Assembly: GCF_044891285.1 (NCBI RefSeq)
Contig: NZ_JAUIYO010000013.1
Location: 9,329 to 73,328 of the forward strand
Direction of reading: 5' to 3'
DNA: 64,000 nt
Origin: Pseudobacillus lumedeiriae
GTDB taxonomy: Bacteria > Bacillota > Bacilli > Bacillales > Domibacillaceae
Under the pieces are notes generated by a model. That model ran no database searches and had not been told where the DNA came from. It saw only the letters and a program-made list of their open reading frames with translations. Shown here piece by piece: positions 52,030 to 60,416 of the stretch. The stretch's first letter is position 1, and each line of letters opens with the position of its first letter. The position numbers and the translations under genes were made by a program.

Positions 52030-53679
52030 TTAATTTAACGCTTTTTCTGATGAACCTTCTGCAGGGGCTAAAATAGAGTTGCGATACTCGCTAGGTGTTT
52101 TCCCTACGATCGTTTTGAAGACTCTGCTGAAATAGTGGGAATTACTATAGCCTACTTCAAAAGCAATTTGGTAAACGGTATAGTTCAAATCCATCAATAA
52201 AGTCTTTGCTTTTTCTATTCGTAAATGAGTAATATACTCTACGAAATTGGTTCCTGTGGCACTTTTGAAAAGGCGGCTAAAATAAGTAGGGCTTAAATGA
52301 ACATAGCTGGACACCTTTTCTAAAGTGATATGCTCTAAATAATGTTTCTCAATGTAATCCATTGCCTTTTGGACTGATTTCAAGCTATATTCGTTTTTGT
52401 TATTGAATACGAGATCAGTAAAGCGATAGATCATATTCTCAAGCCATTGTTCCATTTCGGCTAAATTTTCAATTGTATTTAAATCTTTTGTGTATTCTAG
52501 GAGAATCGAGTGAACTTCTTTCAAATTCGCTCCTCCATCAACCGCTGCTCGTGCAAGTACCGTTGATATTTCTGAGATTTGCAATTTCAGTACTTCCGGA
52601 TCGACCTTTTGTTTGGCAAACAATTCATTAAATAAATTCGCCATGTTCTCCTTTACAGCTGCAATATCAGCCACCATCAATTTACTCGCCAAGGTAGAAA
52701 CATCCTGGTTTCGCAGTAAATAGACTTCATTAGTGAATGGCTCTACGTCATCGATATGAATGACCGTATCCTTTCCGCCGAAAAATTTATATTTTTGTGC
52801 ATATAATGCTTCTTGGTAAGAAACGTATAAGTCCCTCACATCTTCACAGTGGTTTCCAATTCCTATCGTTACACTGTAACCTGTACTTTCTTTAATCGAT
52901 GCTTTCGTTTCTTCAGCGATTCTCTTCGCCAGCTTTTTATACTCTGCTTGACTATTTTGAAAGGGCAGTGAGAATAATATGGCAAACTTATCTGCTCCTG
53001 TTCCCATGGCCAGAACCTCATCCAGCTCTTTCTTCAGGGATAGGCGGGCGATCGCAATAATTTCATTACGAATGGAATCTTGCAATTGTTTGCTCTTATT
53101 TTTATTAACTGCAAAAAATTCATCTATCTGAACATTCACGGCTATATTAGGGACAGCGGATAATCCGACTAACTGACATTGCTCCCAAATATCCTTTGGA
53201 TTTTGGATATTTCCATATAACAAGTTGTAAATAAGACTTAACCGTAAAGAAGACATAATTTGCAGCGGATCATCCTTCTTTTGTTGATTAATTTGGATGG
53301 AGTGCCGCACTTCCTTTTTCAATTCTTGCAGCAGCTGATAGACGACTTCCTTCTCTAATGGCTTACTTAAACAATCAAATACTCCATTTTTAAATAGAGC
53401 CCTCATTTCATGATCATCGTAACCGCTTTTCAGCACGATCAGAGGCAAAGCAAGATGTTTCTTTTTTAATTGATCACAAACAACATCTTGAGCCACTTTC
53501 GTCATCTCATCAAAATCTAGAAGGACAGCTGCAATATTCTCATTTACTGATAAATCCTCTTTTAAAAAAGTCTTATTATCCCGTATTTCTATCGTAAAGC
53601 CAAATTTGAAATCATTGTTTATTTGATGAAAAAGATTGATGATATCTAAATCATGTGTTGCCAGAAGTAAAAGATTGCC
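52030..53679 (-). CDS. Receiver-like/AraC transcriptional regulator (YesN type)
   Basis: A ~549-residue regulator. The N-terminal ~125 residues look like a receiver domain (DFD in the phosphorylation region; FDCLSKPLEKEVV with the conserved Lys). A central region holds a GGDEF-like/coiled segment (GTGADKFAILFS), and the C-terminal 100 residues form an AraC double HTH (ITLEKVSSYVHLSPTYFSRL and VGYSNSHYFSRVFKTIVGKT). The acidic pocket looks partly degenerate, so it may not be phosphorylated. GTG 53679 suits AAAGGG best; GTG 53691 is also in frame. No sensor kinase is adjacent. Confidence 0.8.
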   Translation of the reverse strand, partial: GNLLLLATHDLDIINLFHQINNDFKFGFTIEIRDNKTFLKEDLSVNENIAAVLLDFDEMTKVAQDVVCDQLKKKHLALPLIVLKSGYDDHEMRALFKNGVFDCLSKPLEKEVVYQLLQELKKEVRHSIQINQQKKDDPLQIMSSLRLSLIYNLLYGNIQNPKDIWEQCQLVGLSAVPNIAVNVQIDEFFAVNKNKSKQLQDSIRNEIIAIARLSLKKELDEVLAMGTGADKFAILFSLPFQNSQAEYKKLAKRIAEETKASIKESTGYSVTIGIGNHCEDVRDLYVSYQEALYAQKYKFFGGKDTVIHIDDVEPFTNEVYLLRNQDVSTLASKLMVADIAAVKENMANLFNELFAKQKVDPEVLKLQISEISTVLARAAVDGGANLKEVHSILLEYTKDLNTIENLAEMEQWLENMIYRFTDLVFNNKNEYSLKSVQKAMDYIEKHYLEHITLEKVSSYVHLSPTYFSRLFKSATGTNFVEYITHLRIEKAKTLLMDLNYTVYQIAFEVGYSNSHYFSRVFKTIVGKTPSEYRNSILAPAEGSSEKALN

Positions 53680-53992
53680 CACAGTGGTCACACCCTTTCA
53701 TGAAGATAACTTTCCTCTCGGTTACAATCTAGTAAGGCAAATGATCCATTTCGTTTCTTGTTGCCTTACACACTTTTTAAGCTGTTTGAACGGAATCGAT
53801 TCTGACACCTATAAACGGTGCTGCACTCACTGGAAAATGATGATTGTGTCGTTCGCTAATTTTCTGTTAAAATTAACATTTAGAATATTTAGATTATACA
53901 TTTTATACCTTTCCCCAATCAATACTTTAGACTAGTTTCTTCCTATTATACATGAGAAATGACTAATGTTCTTTCGTCACGGTATTAATGAA

Positions 53993-54031
53993 GAAAAGCT
54001 ACCAATCGCACTGATGAAATGGTAGCTTCTT
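53993..54031 (-). terminator. Terminator of di-iron gene copy 1
   Basis: AAGCTACCA and TGGTAGCTT enclose an 18-base loop, followed on the minus strand by TTTCTTC. A matching hairpin follows copy 3 at 55503-55544, so the terminator belongs to the duplicated unit. Confidence 0.75.
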
Positions 54032-54062
54032 TCTTTATTTTTGACTTCATTTCCATGTTCTA

Positions 54063-54734
54063 TTAACTAATTTCTTCAGGAACTGCGTAAATTGTATCAT
54101 AGTAGTGAAGCATTTCTTCACGAAGGCGGCGCGCACCCCAGATTGCGTTTGCACGGTGCTCATCTGTTACGACATATTTTCTAACGATCATATCGCCAAG
54201 TCTAGCGTGGAATGCTTCGTCTTTTTTCACTTGCTCATAGCATCTTGCTAGATCGTCTAAGCCGATGCGGCGGCAGTTTTCAATCACGATGTCATGTGTT
54301 GTTGTTGTAGATGTTTCAGAACAGTTCCAAACAGCTACTGCACAAGCACGGTCTCTTTGAAGAGCTTCCCAGTGCAAGTTTTCCCAGCCCATGTGAGCTT
54401 CTGGAGGAGTTGTTGGCGCTGTGTAACCATGCTTCTCAAGCACACGGCAAATGATTTCGTAATGGTGAGCTTCTTCCCACATATGTTTACATAAAGATGT
54501 AACTGTTGGTCTGTCAAACTCTTTCCAATAGTCGTTGATTTGTTTGCCCAAGAAGAATACATAAGCGATTTCTAGCCATACACGCTGCTCGATCGCTACG
54601 AATACTTCATCAGGAGTTAGGTCTTCACGTGTCCAGAAATCATATGCTTTTTTCTCTGCATACGCTTTCAATTCTTCTTTAATGTCATTGAATTCTCTTA
54701 AAAATTCTTCTTGTGTTAACACTTCTTGTGTCAT
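54063..54734 (-). CDS. Ferritin-like / haem-oxygenase-like di-iron protein, intact copy 1
   Basis: A 223-residue all-helical cytoplasmic protein that I cannot name. It has candidate metal ligands in two E-x2-H motifs, WEEAHHYE (E87/E88, H90/H91) and KKDEAFHARLGD (D172, E173, H176), plus E49 and E55 in helix 1 and E140. The pattern fits a four-helix di-iron bundle, either ferritin-like or a haem-oxygenase-like di-iron oxidase (D-x3-H also present). ATG 54734 follows GAGGGGAGG. It is the only complete member of a tandem array of three on this strand; its own promoter and terminator are repeated with it. Confidence 0.6.
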   Translation of the reverse strand: MTQEVLTQEEFLREFNDIKEELKAYAEKKAYDFWTREDLTPDEVFVAIEQRVWLEIAYVFFLGKQINDYWKEFDRPTVTSLCKHMWEEAHHYEIICRVLEKHGYTAPTTPPEAHMGWENLHWEALQRDRACAVAVWNCSETSTTTTHDIVIENCRRIGLDDLARCYEQVKKDEAFHARLGDMIVRKYVVTDEHRANAIWGARRLREEMLHYYDTIYAVPEEIS

Positions 54735-54812
54735 TATAATACCTCCCCTCGCTTAGCTGAAAAAGTATTCTTAATATTTACAATTATATATCTACTTTTT
54801 TCAGATGATAAG

Positions 54813-54842
54813 TACCCATTCTTGATATATAGTGTACTTTCT
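54813..54842. promoter_or_regulatory. Inverted repeat upstream of di-iron copy 1
   Basis: AAGTAC-N18-GTACTT is perfect here. The same element with one or two changes occurs upstream of copies 2 (55390) and 3 (55901) at a similar distance from the start. It is a likely operator. Confidence 0.5.
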
Positions 54843-54845
54843 TGT

Positions 54846-55069
54846 CACCAATCTTCTTCGTGGTGCAAAAGATAAATATTTGCACACAGATGGTAGAGAA
54901 AGCCTATGTTGTACACTGTCAGGATGATTAAAAACGAGTGTCTTTCAAGGCATAATACCTGACGAAGAGCGGAGTGACTAGAAAAAGCATGAGCACCACA
55001 GACAGGCGAGCAGCGAAAAAAGCGAGTGTTTGTCAACAGCCTGATATGTACATTCATTTTGAGATTCTA
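54846..55069. other. Unexplained spacer between di-iron copies 1 and 2
   Basis: About 220 bp with a different texture from its AT-rich neighbours (for example GACGAAGAGCGGAGTGACT and CAGACAGGCGAGCAGC). A 70-codon minus ORF crosses it but has no ribosome binding site and an unconvincing sequence. It could be insertion debris or another dispersed repeat. Confidence 0.3.
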
Positions 55070-55315
55070 TTAAACAGTTTCTTCGGGAAGAGCATAAATT
55101 GTATCATAGTAGTGAAGCATTTCTTCACGAAGGCGGCGCGCACCCCAGATTGCGTTTGCACGGTGCTCATCTGTTACGACATATTTTCTAACGATCATAT
55201 CGCCAAGTCTAGCGTGGAATGCTTCGTCTTTTTTCACTTGCTCATAGCATCTTGCTAGATCGTCTAAGCCGATGCGGCGGCAGTTTTCAATCACGAAAAA
55301 TTCTTCTTGTGTCAT
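55070..55315 (-). pseudogene. Di-iron protein copy 2, internally deleted in frame
   Basis: The 81-codon ORF joins the first residues (MTQEEF) to residues from about 149 onward of copy 1 (VIENCRRIGLDD...), losing about 140 codons including the first E-x2-H motif. About 200 bp of the 3' half are identical to copy 1 at the DNA level, pointing to a recent duplication or gene conversion. Start, Shine-Dalgarno and promoter are kept, so a short product could be made, but it cannot form the metal site. Confidence 0.75.
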
Positions 55316-55389
55316 TATAATAAACTCCTTGTTTAGTCAAAGAAGTATTCTTAATATTTATAATTATATAGCGCTTTCTTTTCAACGAT

Positions 55390-55419
55390 AAGTACTCGTT
55401 TTTGACATACACCATACTT
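55390..55419. promoter_or_regulatory. Inverted repeat upstream of copy 2
   Basis: AAGTAC-N18-ATACTT, one mismatch from a perfect dyad, embedded in ~115 bp of promoter sequence shared with copies 1 and 3. Confidence 0.45.
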
Positions 55420-55502
55420 TTTTGTTGTCATTTTCCGATACTTTAGCAAGTATAAATATTATACACATCATTTCACGTATAAAAGCCAAGCATTTACGAC
55501 AG

Positions 55503-55544
55503 CAAAAAGCTACCAGTCACAAATTGGGAGCGGTAGCTTTTTGT
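55503..55544 (-). terminator. Terminator of di-iron copy 3
   Basis: AAAAAGCTACC pairs with GGTAGCTTTTT just after the copy 3 remnant. It is homologous to the hairpin at 53993. Confidence 0.75.
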
Positions 55545-55557
55545 TGAATGAGTTCTA

Positions 55558-55845
55558 TTAAACAGTTTCAGAAGGAACTGCGTAAATTGTATCGTAGTAG
55601 TGAAGCATTTCTTCACGAAGGCGGCGCGCACCCCAGATTGCATTCGCACGGCGCTCATCTGTTACTACATATTTTTTAACGATCATGCCGCCAAGTCTAG
55701 CATGGAATTCTTCGTCTTTTTTCACTTGCTCGCAGCATCTGGCTAGATCGTCTAAGCCGATGCTGCGCAGTTTTCAATCACGATGTCATGTGTTGTTGTA
55801 GATGTTTCAGAACAGTTCCAAACAGCTGCTGCACAAGCGCGGTCT
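55558..55845 (-). pseudogene. Di-iron protein copy 3, truncated and frameshifted
   Basis: On the minus strand the sequence RDRACAAAVWNCSETSTTTH (compare residues 127-147 of copy 1) continues to VIENC, where a base change and loss in the codons for CRRIG shifts the frame. The remaining 3' part is still recognisable to the stop at 55558. The 5' half of the gene is missing and the promoter follows directly. It is more diverged than copy 2, so the older duplicate. Confidence 0.75.
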
Positions 55846-55900
55846 CTAATTGTAATGTTCTCAATATTTATAATTATATATACCCCTTTGTTTTCGACAA

Positions 55901-55930
55901 TAAGTACCCATTCTTGGCATATGGCTTACT
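55901..55930. promoter_or_regulatory. Inverted repeat upstream of copy 3
   Basis: AAGTAC-N18-TTACTT in the preserved promoter of the copy 3 remnant. The region abuts the hutH stop. Confidence 0.4.
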
Positions 55931-55971
55931 TACTATCGTGAATCCCCAGCCCTTTGTAAAAAGATAAATTT

Positions 55972-57504
55972 TTATACTAATTGCTCGCGCGCTTCTCTTG
56001 CAGCTTCAACATCTTTCATTTCTTCTACAAGCTGAGCAAAGTATTTATACATTACATGATCTTCTTCAATGTGTGGAACGTGTTTACGGCAGAAAGAGTA
56101 TGCCCATTTTGTACCTTCGCCTAAATTCTCAGGACCTTTGTACTCAGCCGCACGTGCAGCACTAAACAATTCAATAGCAGCCACTTGGTAAGCATTTTGA
56201 ACAATTTTTGCTGCTTTACGCGCACCGATTGTTCCCATACTTACGTGATCTTCCTGGTTCGCTGAGCTTGGAATAGAATCTACGCTTGCTGGATGTGCTA
56301 GAGATTTGTTTTCTGATACAAGAGATGCTGCAGCATACTGTGCAATCATTAGTCCAGAATTCATTCCGCCTGCTTGCGTTAAGAAGGCAGGAAGCTGATC
56401 ATTTAACTGTGGATTAACAAGTCTTTCAATTCGTCTTTCAGAAATGTTCGCCAATTCTGCAGCCGCAATGGATAGGTAATCCATAACAAGTGCCATCGGT
56501 TGTCCATGGAAGTTACCGCCGGAGATAACTTTGTCTTCTTCCACAAAGATCAGCGGATTGTCCGTTACGGAGTTGATTTCAATTTCTATTTTATCGTGAA
56601 TATGCTGAAGTGCGTCTCTTGAAGCACCGTGAACTTGAGGCACACAGCGTAGAGCATACGCATCTTGCACGCGGATTTCAGCTTGATTCGTCATCAGCTT
56701 GCTGCCTTTTGTAAGCTTCGCAATATTTTCAGCTACTAACTGTTGGCCGGCATGCGGACGAATTCTATGTGTTGCTGGATCAAATGCATCTCTTACTCCA
56801 CGAAGAACTTCAGTCGTTAAAGCAGAAGTGAAGTCTACCCAGTTAGCAAGGTTTAAAGCATCCCAACAAGCTAGCGTGCCGACAGCTGTCATGACTTGCG
56901 TACCGTTAATAAGCGCCAAGCCTTCTTTGGCTTCTAGAGATACAGGAGCAACTCCAGCTAAGCTCATCGCTTTTCCGCCATCCATTTTTTCACCGTTGAA
57001 ATACGCTTCCCCTTCACCCATGATCACTAGAGCTAAGTGAGAAAGTGGAGCAAGATCGCCACTCGCGCCCAAAGATCCTTGTTGAGGAATGACTGGTGTC
57101 ACACCTTTATTTAACATTTCAACCATTGTTTCTACAACTTTTAAACGAATACCGGAATGACCGAACAGAAGGGCATTCACACGCAATAAGATAATTGCTC
57201 TTACGACATCTTCAGAAAATGGTTCGCCTACTCCACAAGCATGGCTGCGGATCAAGTTCACTTGAAGATCTTTTGCTTGTTCGTTTGGAATATACGTATC
57301 ACTGAATTTACCAAATCCAGTTGTTAATCCGTAAACTACTTTCTTTTCTGCTAATAGCTTTTCTACATATTCTCTGCTGCGATTTACTTTCTCTTTTTGC
57401 TCTTCAGCAATATCAACAACGTGTTTGTTACGCGCAACAAGTACAACATCCTCCAACGTTAACGGCTTGCTGCCAACTAGAACTTTCTCTTTATTTAATA
57501 GCAT
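55972..57504 (-). CDS. hutH: Histidine ammonia-lyase
   Basis: Deaminates L-histidine to trans-urocanate. It is 510 residues with the MIO-forming Ala-Ser-Gly in QQGSLGASGDLAPLSHLAL. The histidine-type selectivity loop is RSHACGVGEPF, favouring histidine over Phe/Tyr lyases. YGLTTGFGKFSD and NQEDHVSMG are present. ATG 57504 was chosen (AGGAG ten bases upstream). It is not adjacent to hutI/hutU (62.5-64 kb); it follows a HisC-like aminotransferase and a hydroxyacid dehydrogenase after a 133-bp gap with a GC hairpin. Confidence 0.92.
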   Translation of the reverse strand: MLLNKEKVLVGSKPLTLEDVVLVARNKHVVDIAEEQKEKVNRSREYVEKLLAEKKVVYGLTTGFGKFSDTYIPNEQAKDLQVNLIRSHACGVGEPFSEDVVRAIILLRVNALLFGHSGIRLKVVETMVEMLNKGVTPVIPQQGSLGASGDLAPLSHLALVIMGEGEAYFNGEKMDGGKAMSLAGVAPVSLEAKEGLALINGTQVMTAVGTLACWDALNLANWVDFTSALTTEVLRGVRDAFDPATHRIRPHAGQQLVAENIAKLTKGSKLMTNQAEIRVQDAYALRCVPQVHGASRDALQHIHDKIEIEINSVTDNPLIFVEEDKVISGGNFHGQPMALVMDYLSIAAAELANISERRIERLVNPQLNDQLPAFLTQAGGMNSGLMIAQYAAASLVSENKSLAHPASVDSIPSSANQEDHVSMGTIGARKAAKIVQNAYQVAAIELFSAARAAEYKGPENLGEGTKWAYSFCRKHVPHIEEDHVMYKYFAQLVEEMKDVEAAREAREQLV

Positions 57505-57594
57505 AAACAATCACTCCTTTTATTATTGTGCACTAGATCTATAGATGAAGAAAAAGAGAGTATAGACCTGTGTAATCGGTCAACCCTGTTCCAT

Positions 57595-57617
57595 CAGCGG
57601 GGGATCACCCCCCGCTG
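57595..57617. other. GC-rich hairpin upstream of hutH
   Basis: CAGCGGGGG-ATCAC-CCCCCGCTG is a very stable stem in an AT-rich setting, in the 133-bp gap between the dehydrogenase and hutH. On the coding (minus) strand no T-run follows, so it is more likely an RNA-processing or regulatory hairpin than a terminator. Confidence 0.6.
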
Positions 57618-57637
57618 GGGGAAATTTCATTTTATTC

Positions 57638-58627
57638 TTACGCTTTAGCTAATACTTGTGGATTTAATGTGTTAGGTACTGGGTTGCCTTTCACACCATT
57701 GATCGCGTTCAAACTCGTCTTTGTTTTAAGCTCTACAATCGCTTCTTCAGAGATGTAAGCGGAGTGAGGAGTCACATACACTTTATCTGAATTAAGTAAA
57801 GGATCGTCTGCATGCGGCGGTTCGTTCAACAGAACGTCAAGACCGGCGCCGCCGATATGTCCTTCATTAATTGCACGATACAAGTCTTCCTCATTAATCA
57901 CACCGCCGCGGCTCGTGTTAACGATAAAAGCACCTTGAGGCAGCTTTTTCAGTTCATCATAGCTGATGATGTTTCTTGTATCTTCTTTAAGTGGCACATG
58001 CAATGTTAAAATATCAGATTGACGAAGCAATTCTTCGAATGACACCGCTTCCACTGAATACTCTTGGAAAACATCTTGAGAAACGTTAGGGTCACAAGCG
58101 ATTAAGCGAACGCCGAATCCATTCAGTTTTTGAGCTGTCTTGCGGGCAATTCGTCCAAAACCAAGAAGTCCAACTGTATTTTTACAGAAGCGCTTAATAG
58201 GCAGAGTATCCATCGGGTCCCATTCACCGCGTTTTACTTGCGCGTTATAAGCTGGAAAACGGCGGGCTAATGTGAGTATATGTGTTACAGCGTGATCTGA
58301 AACTTCTTCGGAACAGTATTCAGGCACATGGGATACAATGATACCCTTGCGTGTTGCTGCTTCTACATCAATATGGTTAAACCCTACTGCCGACGCAGAA
58401 ATAATTTGGCATGAATCTAATTGATTAATGATCTCTTCTGTACATTGGAATCCTACTTGAGCAACGACAGCATCCGCATAAGGAGCATAATGAGGGAAAT
58501 CCTCTTGAAATGCCTCAGAGCGTGTAACCTTCACTTCAAAGCCATGCTCTGCATAGATTTCTTTTTCTATACTATGATCTGTCCATTCATCATCGAGAAT
58601 CCAAACTAAATGTTTTCCATCCTTCAC
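57638..58627 (-). CDS. CtBP-like D-2-hydroxyacid dehydrogenase, paralogue B
   Basis: A 329-residue NAD-dependent dehydrogenase opening VWILDDEWTDHSIEKEIY. Motifs include VGLLGFGRIARKTAQKL, NTSRGG, LDVLLNEPP and TPHSAYISEE. It is the second copy of the gene at 51020. It lies 17 bp after the HisC-like gene and upstream of hutH. With a histidine aminotransferase it could reduce imidazole-pyruvate to imidazole-lactate, a side route from histidine; this is inference. GTG 58627 follows AGGGAGG at eight bases. Confidence 0.85.
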   Translation of the reverse strand: MKDGKHLVWILDDEWTDHSIEKEIYAEHGFEVKVTRSEAFQEDFPHYAPYADAVVAQVGFQCTEEIINQLDSCQIISASAVGFNHIDVEAATRKGIIVSHVPEYCSEEVSDHAVTHILTLARRFPAYNAQVKRGEWDPMDTLPIKRFCKNTVGLLGFGRIARKTAQKLNGFGVRLIACDPNVSQDVFQEYSVEAVSFEELLRQSDILTLHVPLKEDTRNIISYDELKKLPQGAFIVNTSRGGVINEEDLYRAINEGHIGGAGLDVLLNEPPHADDPLLNSDKVYVTPHSAYISEEAIVELKTKTSLNAINGVKGNPVPNTLNPQVLAKA

Positions 58628-58644
58628 TCTATGTTCCTCCCTTT

Positions 58645-59757
58645 TTATGCGTGATGCGGTGCTTTAGCGTTAATTTCTTGCAGCGCTTTCAAAAGCTTGT
58701 CGTTTTGCTCTGCTGTTCCGATACTGATACGTGCATGTGTAGGATGTCCCCATGCCGCACATGGACGGATAATTAAGCCTTGAGAAGCTAATTCTGCCCC
58801 TATACTTCCAGTTTCTTGCTTCATGTCAACGAATAGGAAGTTTGTATGTGACTCTTCCACTTCATAACCGAAAGCACGGAATTCTTTGACTAACTTCTCC
58901 ATTTCACGCTTGTTATCACTAAGTGTTTTGTTTTTATGTTCTACGTCTTCAAGAGCACCTAGCGCACCTGCATGAGCTACACGGTTACATGCAAATGGTT
59001 CCCGTACTCGTTGTAATGGCTGGATTAGTTCTGGTCTTGCCATGGCATATCCTACTCGCATACCCGCTAATCCATACAATTTTGAAAACGTTCGAATCGT
59101 AATAACAGGAAGCCCTTCTTTAATATACTCTACACCCGTTGCGTAATTTTCACGGTTAATGAATTCACCGTAAGCTTCATCTAGTACCGCAACAACGTGT
59201 TTTGGTACACGTTTGAAGAATTCCCGCAGCTCTTCTTCTTCTACAATCGTTCCTGTTGGGTTGTTAGGGTTACATACGATGACAAGTTTTGTCTTTTCAT
59301 TGATCGCTTCAAGCATCGCCTCAAGATCAAATTTATGATCTTTTGTCGTTGGAATTTCGACAGGTACTCCTCCCATAAGCAACGTGTTTTTATGATATTC
59401 GGAGAACGTCGGCGTACAATAGACTACTTCATCGCCAGGATTGATATATGAAGCGATGACTAAGTTAATAATATTGTCCGCTCCATTAGCGATAACATAG
59501 TTTTCAGGATCGATTCCGTGCAATGCCCCTAGCTTAGTGCGAAGTTCCAAACACGTTAGGTCAGGATAAAAGTGTGCCTCTTGAATTGCTTTCACCATTG
59601 CCTCAATCGCTTTTGGCGATGGACCTAACTGGTTCTCATTCGTAGCAAGACGAATGACGTCTGTTAACTCTGCTTGTTTCTTAGCTTCTTCAGCTGCTTG
59701 GCCTGGAATATAAGGATCTAGATCCTTTACGCTGCTGCGCCATAAACTTTCTGACAT
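58645..59757 (-). CDS. HisC-family aminotransferase (histidinol-phosphate aminotransferase-like)
   Basis: A 370-residue PLP fold-type I aminotransferase. Visible are the N-terminal YIPGQ-like PYIPGQ, NENQLGPSPKA, NGADNIINLV, NPNNPTG, DEAYGEF and the PLP lysine in RTFSKLYGLAGMRVGY. No his biosynthesis gene is nearby. Linkage with hutH and a 2-oxoacid reductase suggests a catabolic aminotransferase for histidine or an aromatic amino acid, not HisC proper. The ATG start has GGAGG at eight bases. Upstream are ~270 bp without an ORF. Confidence 0.85.
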   Translation of the reverse strand: MSESLWRSSVKDLDPYIPGQAAEEAKKQAELTDVIRLATNENQLGPSPKAIEAMVKAIQEAHFYPDLTCLELRTKLGALHGIDPENYVIANGADNIINLVIASYINPGDEVVYCTPTFSEYHKNTLLMGGVPVEIPTTKDHKFDLEAMLEAINEKTKLVIVCNPNNPTGTIVEEEELREFFKRVPKHVVAVLDEAYGEFINRENYATGVEYIKEGLPVITIRTFSKLYGLAGMRVGYAMARPELIQPLQRVREPFACNRVAHAGALGALEDVEHKNKTLSDNKREMEKLVKEFRAFGYEVEESHTNFLFVDMKQETGSIGAELASQGLIIRPCAAWGHPTHARISIGTAEQNDKLLKALQEINAKAPHHA

Positions 59758-60028
59758 TGTAAATCCTCCATTCTGTCCATTTAATACACCAACGGTCTAT
59801 GCCGTTTAAAGGGCGTTAGTAATTGTTTTAATTGATTATTTAAAGCTTGTCTTTGAATCTCTAAATTAGTTATACATGATTTTTCGGCAAAAACTAAGGT
59901 TTTTCACTATCAAGGTAAAAAATATTCACAATATAACAAAAAATTAAACAATCATTTGAAAATATTTGATAAATTTAATGAATATTACCTCGATATTCGC
60001 CGTATCCCCTAGTAGTAAGCGTTTGCAT

Positions 60029-60202
60029 TTAAGAAATTTGCTTCAAAATTTTTTTTCGAAACATAATTATTTCATCATCCAGTTGTTTTCTTGCTTTTAA
60101 CACTTCTGGATGGCGTGAGCCTTTGATTTTTGCTAGATCATGCATTTCTTCCTCATGTTTACTTATATTTTCTTTAATGAACACAATTTCTGATAGAAGC
60201 AT
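60029..60202 (-). CDS. Spo0E-like aspartyl-phosphate phosphatase (small)
   Basis: A 57-residue protein (MLLSEIVFIKENISKHEEEM, then HDLAKIKGS..., HPEVLKARKQLDDEIIMFR). The helix-turn-helix pattern with a His-containing first helix, a G-S loop and a V-L-x3-x-x-LD-x-x-I second helix fits the Spo0E family, which dephosphorylates Spo0A~P. The family's SQELD signature is ARKQLDDE here, a divergence that lowers certainty. AGGAGG is ten bases before ATG 60202. It stands alone between the aminotransferase and a dispersed repeat. Confidence 0.65.
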   Translation of the reverse strand: MLLSEIVFIKENISKHEEEMHDLAKIKGSRHPEVLKARKQLDDEIIMFRKKILKQIS

Positions 60203-60416
60203 CAAACCTTACCTCCTATGTTGTAAAAATTGTAGTTTCAGAGAAGTTTAAGAGATCTTCGGACTATTCCCTTCACTTAAACTATTTATACACCATCCTT
60301 TCAAAAAAAAAAGGTGTTTTGATTGACAGAGTAAAAACGTCCACAATACAACAAAAATTGAACCATTGAACAGAGCATCAACTACTTGAATCATTAAACA
60401 CTTTTACTTCTTGGCT
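60203..60416. other. Promoter region upstream of the Spo0E-like gene
   Basis: About 215 bp of AT-rich sequence between the Spo0E-like gene and the repeat; it contains a poly-A run. No other gene is seen. Confidence 0.4.

Noticed and set aside
54808..54846. Upstream element of the di-iron genes as a true HxlR operator
   Set aside because: Shares AAGTA and ATATAGTG with the HxlR element, but the dyad spacing (18 against 25-26) and outer ends differ; kept only as a possibility.
55972..57504. Lyase as phenylalanine or tyrosine ammonia-lyase
   Set aside because: The RSHACGVG selectivity region and overall match are of the HutH type.
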